This document shows, in pieces, positions 7,727 to 16,576 of a stretch of DNA of 32,812 nt. The notes under the pieces were generated by a model that saw only the letters and a list, made by a program, of their open reading frames with translations, had not been told where the DNA came from and made no database searches. Source of the stretch: an uncultured Planctomycetota bacterium (GTDB taxonomy: Bacteria > Planctomycetota > Planctomycetia > Pirellulales > Thermoguttaceae); assembly GCA_902772705.1 (NCBI GenBank), contig CACYBR010000150.1, positions 1 to 32,812 on the forward strand, read 5' to 3'. How positions within the stretch are numbered: the stretch's first letter is position 1; each line of letters opens with the position of its first letter. The position numbers and the translations under genes were made by a program.

Positions 7727-9823
7727 ATGAAACGAATTGTTTACTTCGTGTTGATTTGCGCGCTTCTTCTTTCCTGCCACGACGCTTTGAAGGCTCAGGA
7801 AAGTCCCCGCGATATATTACAATCAGCCAAAGTTTTCCTTGACTTCAGCTCAGCCGGGGATCAGAACGTCCTCGCCGCGTCGGGCTTTGACGCGGGCGTA
7901 GCGCTTGACGGCGCCGAGAAAGCTGAATCGCTCCTTCGCGGCGGCGACGGAATCGTGGCGAGGGTCGACAAAGGCGGCTACGCGACGGTTTCCGACGAGA
8001 TCAACGCCGCGCTGGACGACGTGTCTGGGCGCGAGATTACGTTCGGGCTGCGCGTTAAGTGCGCTCCCGACGTATGGAACGATTCGCCTGTAATTTCACG
8101 TCACGGCGGGCACGCGTCGCTTTCGTTCAATCTTTTCTGTCTCAATGATTCGTTCGGAGCAGAAGTTGGAACGACGAAAAACAATTCGCTTTTACAGACG
8201 TTTGCTTCTCGCGGCGATATGCTCGATCCTGAATCGGCGAAGGACGCATGGCACGACGTTTACTGTCGTGTCGACGGTGCGAAGATGGAGTTCTTCGTCG
8301 ACGGTCGTTGTTACGACGAGGACTTCATGCTGGGCGATCTCCGTCCAGGCAGTGTTCCGTTTGCGATCGGCGCTCAGTATGACGCGACGGATTCCGATAA
8401 ACCTCGCGCGGGCTTTGAGGGCGAGATTGACCACGTTGCGATCTGGAATAGGGCTCTATCCAACGAGGAGATTAAAGCGCTTTCAGGCGGCGACAAGGCA
8501 GACTCGCGCGAGCGTACCGAACGCGCCGTTTCTGAAAATCTCCAGTATTGGACTCCTCCTGGAGCGTACGGCGTCGGGGACTGTATGCCGTTTTATGTCG
8601 ACGGAGTCTTCCATTTTATGTATCTGCTTGATAAGAAGCGACATGGTTCGAAGAACGGTCTCGGCGCGCATCAATGGATTCAGGCGACGTCGACCGACCT
8701 CAGGAATTGGGACCATCAGACGTTTGTTTTGCCAATCGACGATCAAAACGAGGGTTCGATCTGCACGGGATCCGTCTTCTTCCACGACGGCGTTTATTAC
8801 GCGTTCTACGCTAACCGTACCGTCGAGTTTACGCTTCCTGACGGCGAGACGAAAAACGTCTATGGAATCCTCTGCTACGCGACGAGTAACGACGGAATTC
8901 ACTTTGAAAAGCAGAGACCGCAACCGATTTTCTTTTTACCCGACGGTTATGCCGCCGGCACGCGCGATCCTGTCGTTTTCGTTGATCCAGACGACGGACG
9001 TTTCCACATGTACGCAACGACGAGTTATCGCGGCAAGGGATGTTGGGCGCACGCCGTCTCCGACGATCTTCGGAACTGGACGCTTCTCGAGCCTGTCTAT
9101 ACTCATCGCGCGGGCGAGCCCGAGTGTCCGGACTGGTTCCAGTGGGGCGACGATTACTATGTGATTGCCAATCATCTTAATGGCTACTATAAGAAGTCGA
9201 AGAATCCTTTAGGTCCCTGGGAAGTTCCTGACAAGCCGAATGTTCTTATGACCGGTATGGTTAACGTCCCTAAGACGGCGCCGTTTGGCGACAACCGCCG
9301 TATTATCTGCGGTTGGACGCGTGAACGTGGGTTTGGCGGCGCCGCTGTTTTTCACGAACTGATTCGCTTTGAGGACGGCTCTCTTGGCGAAAAATTCGTT
9401 CCCGAGATGCAGCCTGAGACGGGTCCGGCCGTCTTCTCCGGCAGTAATCTCAAAACGGTCGAGTTGCAGGACGTGCCGACTCCAGAGAATTTTCGTATGA
9501 CGGCGTCGTTTTCCTATGATCCGTCGAAACTTGACACGATGCGCGACTGTTGCGTTTCCTACGCGGCGAATCGCTCGGCGCGCGTTGTCTTCTCGGAGCG
9601 CGCCGTTTATCTTAACGACGTCAAACTTGAACGCGTTGATCTTTCTTCCGGCAAGCTGGAGCTCGACCTCTACGCGACAGACGTTGTTGTCGATTTGTGC
9701 GTTAACGGCTCGCGTACCGCGACCTTCGCTTCGCGTGAACGTGAGGAGCGTAAGATTGTCGTGAACAACGAGGCAGAGCCCGCGCTTTCGATCGATTCGC
9801 TGACTGTTTCTCCCCTTAAGTAA
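7727..9823 (+). CDS. LamG + GH32-like (clan GH-J) glycoside hydrolase, exported
   Basis: A 698-residue protein. The N-terminus is a signal peptide with a lipobox-like LLSC (Cys17), so it may be a lipoprotein; otherwise cleavage near AQ24 is plausible. Residues about 30-265 form a LamG/concanavalin-like module ending in the typical IDHVAIWNRALS segment. Residues 275-560 form a propeller with GH32-like landmarks in order: Asp285 in GDCMPF, at the position of the NDPNG nucleophile; Asp414 in TRDP (RDP motif); and Glu466 in ECPDWF (EC motif, acid/base). A C-terminal sandwich follows. The first motif is clearly altered from the usual NDPNG, so the substrate may not be a fructan. The start at 7727 gives the signal peptide; a TTG at 7673 overlaps the GH43 stop and is less likely. 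Confidence 0.75.
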   Translation: MKRIVYFVLICALLLSCHDALKAQESPRDILQSAKVFLDFSSAGDQNVLAASGFDAGVALDGAEKAESLLRGGDGIVARVDKGGYATVSDEINAALDDVSGREITFGLRVKCAPDVWNDSPVISRHGGHASLSFNLFCLNDSFGAEVGTTKNNSLLQTFASRGDMLDPESAKDAWHDVYCRVDGAKMEFFVDGRCYDEDFMLGDLRPGSVPFAIGAQYDATDSDKPRAGFEGEIDHVAIWNRALSNEEIKALSGGDKADSRERTERAVSENLQYWTPPGAYGVGDCMPFYVDGVFHFMYLLDKKRHGSKNGLGAHQWIQATSTDLRNWDHQTFVLPIDDQNEGSICTGSVFFHDGVYYAFYANRTVEFTLPDGETKNVYGILCYATSNDGIHFEKQRPQPIFFLPDGYAAGTRDPVVFVDPDDGRFHMYATTSYRGKGCWAHAVSDDLRNWTLLEPVYTHRAGEPECPDWFQWGDDYYVIANHLNGYYKKSKNPLGPWEVPDKPNVLMTGMVNVPKTAPFGDNRRIICGWTRERGFGGAAVFHELIRFEDGSLGEKFVPEMQPETGPAVFSGSNLKTVELQDVPTPENFRMTASFSYDPSKLDTMRDCCVSYAANRSARVVFSERAVYLNDVKLERVDLSSGKLELDLYATDVVVDLCVNGSRTATFASREREERKIVVNNEAEPALSIDSLTVSPLK

Positions 9824-9851
9824 TTCTGAACGAGCGCCGCCGTTTTTCAGG

Positions 9852-9873
9852 CCTGGAAACGATCGTTTCCAGG
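9852..9873 (+). terminator. Palindromic terminator after the GH32-like gene
   Basis: A perfect 22-base palindrome (CCTGGAAACGA and its complement) is followed by TCTTTTACGTTTT. It lies 28 bases after the stop of the GH32-like gene and 52 bases before the next start. Confidence 0.7.
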
Positions 9874-9924
9874 TCTTTTACGTTTTATCCCGAGTCTATG
9901 TCAATCAAGAAAAGGAGCGGAACC

Positions 9925-12687
9925 ATGCGGTTTAAAGGAGACGTTTTCTTTTTGACGTTAAGTCTCGTCGTCTTGACGACCCCTCTGTGCGCGGCTTTTG
10001 ACGACGATGCGAGCATGTTTCCGTTCGTCGTTGAGCAGGGCGCTCCGGACAATATTACGAACGTTCTTACGTGGGATAGCGCGAACGTCAGACCCGCGGG
10101 CTCAGACGGCTTCGTCTATGCCGACGGAAATCGTTTTGTGACAAAAGCGGGCGATATCAGGATTCTCGGGACGGGTTTTTGTTTTTCAGCGAGTTTCTGT
10201 TCGCATGAAAAAGCAGATCGTGTCGCGGACTCGCTGGCTCGGTTCGGGATCGGGTGTTTACGTCTCCATCACATGGATCGTCGCGATATCTGGGGAAAGA
10301 ATCTTACAAAGGGAACGACTGAAATTGATCCTGAACGCCTTGAAAAACTCGATTACTTGATCAGTCGACTTGAAGCGAAGGGAATATACGTCAACATCAA
10401 CCTGCACGTGTCGCGTCGGTTCCGTGATATTGACGGGTTTCCCAACGCGGACGCTCTCCCTTTCTGCGACAAGGGAGTCGACAATTTCGATCGTAAAATG
10501 ATCGAACTTCAGAAGAAATACGCCAAAGATTTGCTGACGCACGTCAATCCCTATACTGGCAAGGCTTACGTCGACGATCCCGGCGTGGCGATCGTTGAGA
10601 TCAACAACGAAAACTCAGTCGTTGCGAGCTGGGCGTGGGGCGACCTTGATAAACTGCCCGAGCCCTATGCGACAGAGCTTAGAGACCTGTGGAACAAATG
10701 GCTTCAGAATAAATACAAAACGACGGAGGCCCTTCGCGACGGGTGGGGATTTCGTGAATATCCCTACGGCGAAAATTTGCTGAAAGACGCCTCTTTATGG
10801 GAGGATTTCCAGTTTAATGCAGAGAATGGATGGAAACTCGATTCTGATCCGGAAACAGGGTGTTCCTATCGTATTCTGTCGCCGGAAGAATCAGGATGCG
10901 ATTCTTTGGCTCTTGAATTTAAAGTCGATAAAATCGGTTCCACTTACTGGCAGCCCCAGTTTTGGTTTCCCGGCGTCAGGCTGGAACCCGGCAAACCGTA
11001 TCGCGTTTCCTTTAAGGTTCGTTCAAACGTCGAACGTCCCTGCCGCGTTTATGTTAGCGAAAAAGACGCGCCCGGCGTTAAGCTCGGACTGAACGAGTGG
11101 TTTGACGCCAGTCCAGAATGGCAAACAATCGAAAAGCATTTTGTCTGCTCCCCGACAGAGGCCGCGACACGCGTCGTTTTCACGGAGTTTGAAGAAGGGG
11201 CGACGGTTTCTTTTGCCGATCTTGAACTTTGCGAGGGCGGCTATGTTGGCCTCGAACCGTCCTTATCCCTCGAAAAGGGAGAGATTCCCGTCCTTAAAAA
11301 AAGCGGCGGATCGAGTCTAAACACGCCTGAGGCTCTTGCCGACTTTACCGCTTTCCTTCACGATATTGAAGCCGATTACTGGAAGGAAATGCGCGATTAC
11401 GTCAAAGGCCTCGGAACGAAATCTCTTGTTCTGGGAACGCAACTCCAGTATGGTTTCAGTTACGCTCAGGCTCGATACGATTTCTGCGACGTCCACGCGT
11501 ACTGGAATCATCCGGCGTGGCCTGACGGAGAATGGAATCCTGACAGCTGGTTTGTCGGCAACACGTGCATGGCGAATTTTCCGATCAGCGGAACGTTGCC
11601 GAATCTCGGAGCGCTACGCGTTCTCGGGAAGCCGTATTCCTGCAGCGAATACGACCACCCGTTCCCGAATCAGTACAACGCGGAGGGTAATCTCATGCTC
11701 GCCGCTTTTGCCGCGTTCCAGAATTGGTCGATTATATCCCAACATGCGTGGTTGCGTTCCGACTACCTTGATCCAGACCCCGATTTCGAGCTTCAGCACG
11801 TCAAACCATTCTTCGATCTAAGCGCTAATCCGACGAAGCTGGCGCATTTGCCCGCATGTTACGCGCTTTTTGTCCGAGGGGACGTCCGATCCGGTCCCGG
11901 CAAATATGTTTACGCCCCCAAAATTTCAGAAGACGAGGAACTCGGCGTGATGAAGAATCTTCTTCACGGTTATCATCGTGATCTCGTCGGCGGGTACAAG
12001 CTCGACAAATCGCTTGCGCTGGCCGTCTATTCCGGCGTCGAGTTAACAGATCTCAAACTTTCAGTGTCGCCAGACGTTGCTAAAGCGAAGCGCATTTCGA
12101 GTTGGGACGAACTTCCTGACGAACTTGGTTCGCCTCAGAAAAAGGAATATGTCAACGAGTTTGGCGAGGTGAAGTGGAACGCTCAGGAACAAGGGAAGGG
12201 CTACTTCGTCGTCGATACGGCTCGTAGCAAGGTTTTCAGCGGCTTTGTCGAAGGATCGCGGCAATTTGACGGCGTCAAACTTGACGTCGGAAAAACAAGA
12301 CTTGGCTGGACGACGGTTTCTCTCGTTAAGGCGAGGGGACTTTCCGATTCAGATTCAAAAAACGGAACGCTGTCTAAAGGCGTCTATCTTTTAACCGCCA
12401 CTGGCGACATGCGTAATAGTGGCGAAGAGCTCGGCAGGACAAGTAACGGCGAGGTTTCGACCGCTCCGAAACAGGGCGGTAAAACGGGCGAGGCTCCTGT
12501 CCTTCTCGAAGGCGTTCCGGCAAGAATCGAACTGTCAAATCTCAACGCCGAGAACGTCGAAGTTTACGCGCTCAACTGCAGGGGAGACCGTGTTAAAAAA
12601 CTGGAAACGTTTGACGTCGCCGCCGGCGCAGGATTCTCGATTGGTTCCGAATATAGAACGATTTGGTACGAGATCGTCGTAAAATAA
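9925..12687 (+). CDS. Exported GH5-like (clan GH-A) glycosidase with an inserted CBM-like module
   Basis: A 920-residue secreted enzyme. The start at 9925 follows an AAAGGAG site and opens a signal peptide cleaved near residue 24; ATG 9898 is in frame but has no such site. The TIM barrel is split. Its first part (residues about 30-275) contains the clan GH-A pattern VEINNEN, with Glu229 as likely acid/base. Residues about 283-445 form a jelly-roll-like insert resembling CBM4/9 (LEPGKPYRVSFKVRS). The barrel resumes near 455 and carries Glu575 in SEYDHPF as likely nucleophile. Residues about 700-920 look like accessory beta domains. Retaining beta-glycosidase activity (mannanase, glucanase or galactosidase) is expected; subfamily cannot be fixed by eye. 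It follows the GH43 and GH32-like genes after a terminator. Confidence 0.8.
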   Translation: MRFKGDVFFLTLSLVVLTTPLCAAFDDDASMFPFVVEQGAPDNITNVLTWDSANVRPAGSDGFVYADGNRFVTKAGDIRILGTGFCFSASFCSHEKADRVADSLARFGIGCLRLHHMDRRDIWGKNLTKGTTEIDPERLEKLDYLISRLEAKGIYVNINLHVSRRFRDIDGFPNADALPFCDKGVDNFDRKMIELQKKYAKDLLTHVNPYTGKAYVDDPGVAIVEINNENSVVASWAWGDLDKLPEPYATELRDLWNKWLQNKYKTTEALRDGWGFREYPYGENLLKDASLWEDFQFNAENGWKLDSDPETGCSYRILSPEESGCDSLALEFKVDKIGSTYWQPQFWFPGVRLEPGKPYRVSFKVRSNVERPCRVYVSEKDAPGVKLGLNEWFDASPEWQTIEKHFVCSPTEAATRVVFTEFEEGATVSFADLELCEGGYVGLEPSLSLEKGEIPVLKKSGGSSLNTPEALADFTAFLHDIEADYWKEMRDYVKGLGTKSLVLGTQLQYGFSYAQARYDFCDVHAYWNHPAWPDGEWNPDSWFVGNTCMANFPISGTLPNLGALRVLGKPYSCSEYDHPFPNQYNAEGNLMLAAFAAFQNWSIISQHAWLRSDYLDPDPDFELQHVKPFFDLSANPTKLAHLPACYALFVRGDVRSGPGKYVYAPKISEDEELGVMKNLLHGYHRDLVGGYKLDKSLALAVYSGVELTDLKLSVSPDVAKAKRISSWDELPDELGSPQKKEYVNEFGEVKWNAQEQGKGYFVVDTARSKVFSGFVEGSRQFDGVKLDVGKTRLGWTTVSLVKARGLSDSDSKNGTLSKGVYLLTATGDMRNSGEELGRTSNGEVSTAPKQGGKTGEAPVLLEGVPARIELSNLNAENVEVYALNCRGDRVKKLETFDVAAGAGFSIGSEYRTIWYEIVVK

Positions 12688-12844
12688 AATTGACTAAGGC
12701 GATAGAGGAAAGCTCCTTCAGGGTTGTTTGTGGAGAAATGAAGCGTGATTGGCGTCAATCAGTTTTATTTTGGTCTGGCTTTCAACTACCTTGTCGGAAA
12801 GAGGCTTTAAGAGGCGTCGAGCTCCCTTTCGTTCGCGTTTAATG

Positions 12845-12850
12845 TATAAT
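12845..12850 (+). promoter_or_regulatory. -10 box candidate upstream of the di-haem protein gene
   Basis: A consensus TATAAT lies about 100 bases upstream of the GTG start at 12952. No good -35 hexamer is present at 16-18 bases. The rest of the 264-base gap after the GH5-like gene holds only an unconvincing 68-residue frame and no other signal that I can support. Confidence 0.35.
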
Positions 12851-12951
12851 GGACGCGTTACGTGTAGAAATTCAAAGCGTCGTTCCTTTGAAGAGCGTCG
12901 CGAACCCGAACCAGTTCAGGTCTTCATTTTTTCACGAGGAGGAACCGAACC

Positions 12952-15900
12952 GTGAAATTTAATTCGGCGTTGTTTACTCTTCTTTTGACGTTCGGAATCT
13001 GTTTTCAAGTCGTCTACGCTCAGTTGCCGCCGACGCTCAATCGCGTGAGCGACGTTGACAGCGCCGTCGACGTGCCTGATTTCTTTTCCAACGACTTTGT
13101 CGTCGATTCCTTTACGCCAGAAATGAAGACGGCGATCGCGCCTGTCCGTAATTCTTTCATTTTCCCGAGCGATCAGGCTCTTAACGATCGTCCCTTTACC
13201 GTCGAGTTGTGGGCGCGCGTCAATTCTGCGGACAATTTCCAGATTTTTGTCGCTAACGAGCAGAAGAGTTCGCCGCGTCACTGGGAACTCTACACGTTTG
13301 TCAATACGGGAGCGCTGTCGCTGTATGTTCCGGGCAATAAGAAAGAACAAACAATCTCGTCGGAGGTGAATCTCGCTGACGGAAAGGTTCATTATCTTGG
13401 ACTTGTCATGGACGTTGCCGAAGCGCGTCTTTATGTCGACGGAAAGCTTGTAGGTAAGGGCGAGCTTGAAACGGAGCGTTCCGAGCGTCCTTCCGACGCG
13501 CTCTTTGCCGTCGGTTCGCTTGTCGAGCGAGGTCTCTATTGCAACGGCGTGATCGACGAGGTTCGAATTTCTAAAGGCGTAAGAGATTTCACGCCCGAAA
13601 ACGTTCCAACCGCGCCTCTCGCCGCCGACGATTCGACGATTTTCCTTTCGCACTTTGACGTTGAAACCCAGCGGGAAAAAGAGCTTAATCGCCAAAAGCT
13701 CGCCGAAATGCTCGAGTCGACCGTTCCGGAGCAGAACGCGCTTAAGGTCGAGCGCTTTGCGAACGTTCCAAAATATCTGCTGGCGCCGCGCGACGCGGAC
13801 GACGTTTGCAACGTCAGAACCTATGAACAGCTTGGATTTGGCTCAATCGCCGACGTCACGTCCGTTTCGGTTGAAGGTTCCATGGCGCAAAAACTTGGCG
13901 GCAGGATCGAAACGACGACGAGCGCGTCTCTTGATCATCTTTTTCCGACCGGAGGCCTTGAAATTGAAGTTAAGCCCGGCGAGAAGCCCGCGAAAAATGT
14001 TCCCGTCCAACCGGTCGATAAAGAGCGGTTCGACGCTCGGGTCGCGCAACTTCCAAACGCTCCCTTTCACGCCGATGATTTTCGGCAAGGCGTCTTCAAC
14101 GCCTGGGGCGAGCGCTTCCTCGAACTCGAACAGGAACTTAGCGGCGAACGGACGCCTCCTCGGGGCGCCGCCGAGCAGGTTTTTGACGAAAACGCGCTCG
14201 TCTATCCAGACAAAGAAAAAGCGCCCGTTCAGGTCGTTTTGCGCCGGGTTCGCGCTCTCCTCGAATCCGGTTCGTTTGTGGAAGACGACTCCTTTAACGC
14301 GCTCGAAAAGAATTTTGAGGCATTCGAAGCGCTCGTCGCTAAAGAAGCTGTTGACGACGCGTATTTTGCCGATCGCGACAGGACGATCGCGGATTACTTC
14401 GTCGCGTGCGCGTTTCGACGTCTCGTCATGTTTGCTCAGGAAGAAACGGTCGATCTTGAAAGGATTATGTTCCTCGCGCGCGGTTGTTACGCCGGATCAA
14501 GATTGACTAACAAGTTCAACACCGACAGGATTGGCGGCCACATGTCGACGCAGATCTATGGCTTCAACACGATCCACGGCGGCGGTATTTTTGCCGTTGA
14601 AGATTGGAAGGCAAAGGATCCGAAGATTGTCGATCTCATTGGCGGTAAGAAAGTCGTCGCGACAAAGCTTCATGATCGTCTCGCCGGTCGTGAGTTGACT
14701 GGCGGCGCGTTTTATAAGCCGGAATTGAGCTACGACGGCAAAACGATTTACTTCTCATGGTGCAACTCTCAGGAACATCGCTGGATATGGACTCCCGACA
14801 CGACGTGGAGCATCTTCAAGACGCGCGTCGACGGCGACGAGATTGAGCAGCTCACCGACGGTTCGTACAACGATTTCGACGTTTGCGAGCTTCCTTCCGG
14901 TCGACTTGTTTTTTGCTCCGAGCGTCGTGGCGGTTTTATTCGTTGCTTTGGCGAGAACGCGTCCCTTCGCGTTACGACCGCCGTCATGCATACCATGAAG
15001 AACGACGGCTCTGATATTTACCCTATTAGTTTCTTTGAAACAAGCGAATGGCGTCCGACCGTCGATAATAACGGCGCGCTGGTCTATTCTCGATGGGATT
15101 ATACCGATCGCGAAAACTGTCTGGGGTCGACTTTCTGGACATGCGCCCCTGACGGTCGTAATCCTCGCTCTCCGCAAGGAAATTATCCATATCCATGGGA
15201 CACGTTCGAAGATTGTCAACATGGCGATCACCGATTTGGACAGTGCGAAGACGCTCCTTCCGGACTTCCAATGACTCAGATGCAGTTTCGTCCGATACCG
15301 AATTCGCATAAGTATATATTCACCGCCGCTCCGCACCATGGCGAGTCCTTTGGCTCGCTGTGCATGCTCGATCTGCGCGTTCCCAACGACAATCATATGA
15401 GTCAGATTCGACGCGTCACGCCCTACGAGGCGTTCCCCGAGTCAGAAACTTACGATCGCAGTCAATACCGCTATGGCGCGCCGTGGCCGTTGAGCGAAGA
15501 CCTTTACCTGTGCAACAGCTGGGAAGATCTCGTTATGCTTGATCGCTACGGAAACGAGGAGCTGCTCTGCGAACGCGAACTTCTTCCGATCGGTTACGAC
15601 CCGCGTCTGCGCCTCTCTGAACCGATTCCGCTTCGCGCTCGACCCGTTCCTCCGGTCGTCGCCCAGCAAACGGCTCAGGGTGAAGATTTTGAGAAGCTTG
15701 ACAAGACCGCGACGATCGGCGTTGTGAACGTCAATATTCACGATCGCCCGTTCCCTGAAGATCGTCCAATTAAGCGTCTTCGGGTTTTGCAGGTTATTCC
15801 GAAATCAAATCCGTGGATGGACACGCCTTTCATTGGTTACGCGACAGAAAACACGCCGCGCATCCCGCTGGGAACGGTTCCTGTTGAAGAGGATGGAAGC

Positions 15901-16539
15901 GCTTACTTCGAAGCTCCTTACGGAAAACAATTAATATTTCAGGTTCTGGACGAGAATAACATGGCGGTCCAGACGATGCGCGCCGTTGCCTTTGTCCACC
16001 CGGGCGAAAAGCTTGTCTGCGTCGGATGTCACGAACCGACGACCGAAAGCGTTTCCAATGTCGACGATTCCTCGCAACCTTTGGCGTTCCAGCGTCCGGC
16101 GTCGAAACTCGAACCCGAATGCGGTCCCGTCGAACCAATCAACTTCTATCGCATGATCAAGCCGATCGTCGAGAAGAACTGCGTTCCGTGCCATGTTGAA
16201 AAGGGCGCTGGTCCTACGGCAATGGATCATGAGGCGCTACGCCCTTACGTCTACTACTACAGCGGTTCGATGCGCGGCGGTCTTACGACGACGGGAACCC
16301 ATGGAGGTTCGCGTTCGCGTCCGGGACGCGTCGGCGCGTCGGAGGCGAAGCTTGGCGCGATTCTTTTCGACGAGAATCACCGTGACGCCGTTTCTGACGA
16401 AGATCGACACAAGTTCATTCTCTGGCTCGACGCGAACGCGTTGCGATTGGGCGCCTTTCAGGATGAAGAAGGGCAAAAGCGAGGCGAACTTGTTTGGCCC
16501 CTTTTGGACGTGGAACCATGTGAGGAATACGCTCCTTGA
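12952..16539 (+). CDS. Large exported LamG / hydrazine-synthase-alpha-like / di-haem protein
   Basis: A 1195-residue exported protein starting at GTG 12952 behind a strong GAGGAGG site (spacing 9). A signal peptide (residues 1-24) is followed by a LamG module (about 67-215). A helical, charged linker region runs to about 560. A beta-rich part (about 580-960) resembles the middle domain of hydrazine synthase alpha (HzsA), with motifs such as KPELSYDGKTIYFSW and FDVCELPSGRLVFCSERRGG. The C-terminal part carries two c-type haem sites, CVGCH (1023-1027) and CVPCH (1077-1081). HzsA-related proteins of this kind are widespread in Planctomycetes that do not perform anammox, and no hydrazine synthase beta or gamma gene is nearby. 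The role is unknown; a periplasmic or outer-surface redox or binding function is plausible. The flippase starts 37 bases downstream. Confidence 0.8.
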   Translation: MKFNSALFTLLLTFGICFQVVYAQLPPTLNRVSDVDSAVDVPDFFSNDFVVDSFTPEMKTAIAPVRNSFIFPSDQALNDRPFTVELWARVNSADNFQIFVANEQKSSPRHWELYTFVNTGALSLYVPGNKKEQTISSEVNLADGKVHYLGLVMDVAEARLYVDGKLVGKGELETERSERPSDALFAVGSLVERGLYCNGVIDEVRISKGVRDFTPENVPTAPLAADDSTIFLSHFDVETQREKELNRQKLAEMLESTVPEQNALKVERFANVPKYLLAPRDADDVCNVRTYEQLGFGSIADVTSVSVEGSMAQKLGGRIETTTSASLDHLFPTGGLEIEVKPGEKPAKNVPVQPVDKERFDARVAQLPNAPFHADDFRQGVFNAWGERFLELEQELSGERTPPRGAAEQVFDENALVYPDKEKAPVQVVLRRVRALLESGSFVEDDSFNALEKNFEAFEALVAKEAVDDAYFADRDRTIADYFVACAFRRLVMFAQEETVDLERIMFLARGCYAGSRLTNKFNTDRIGGHMSTQIYGFNTIHGGGIFAVEDWKAKDPKIVDLIGGKKVVATKLHDRLAGRELTGGAFYKPELSYDGKTIYFSWCNSQEHRWIWTPDTTWSIFKTRVDGDEIEQLTDGSYNDFDVCELPSGRLVFCSERRGGFIRCFGENASLRVTTAVMHTMKNDGSDIYPISFFETSEWRPTVDNNGALVYSRWDYTDRENCLGSTFWTCAPDGRNPRSPQGNYPYPWDTFEDCQHGDHRFGQCEDAPSGLPMTQMQFRPIPNSHKYIFTAAPHHGESFGSLCMLDLRVPNDNHMSQIRRVTPYEAFPESETYDRSQYRYGAPWPLSEDLYLCNSWEDLVMLDRYGNEELLCERELLPIGYDPRLRLSEPIPLRARPVPPVVAQQTAQGEDFEKLDKTATIGVVNVNIHDRPFPEDRPIKRLRVLQVIPKSNPWMDTPFIGYATENTPRIPLGTVPVEEDGSAYFEAPYGKQLIFQVLDENNMAVQTMRAVAFVHPGEKLVCVGCHEPTTESVSNVDDSSQPLAFQRPASKLEPECGPVEPINFYRMIKPIVEKNCVPCHVEKGAGPTAMDHEALRPYVYYYSGSMRGGLTTTGTHGGSRSRPGRVGASEAKLGAILFDENHRDAVSDEDRHKFILWLDANALRLGAFQDEEGQKRGELVWPLLDVEPCEEYAP

Positions 16540-16576
16540 CGCGTCTTTCTCGTCCTGATTTATCTTCGGAGCTCGT

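Noticed and set aside
12749..12955. 68-codon frame between the GH5-like and di-haem genes
   Set aside because: No ribosome site is evident, the composition is Arg/Ser-rich, and it spans a -10 box and the ribosome site of the next gene.
12952..16539. True hydrazine synthase alpha subunit (anammox)
   Set aside because: The LamG fusion, the glycosidase context and the absence of beta/gamma subunits or other anammox genes indicate the broader HzsA-related group.
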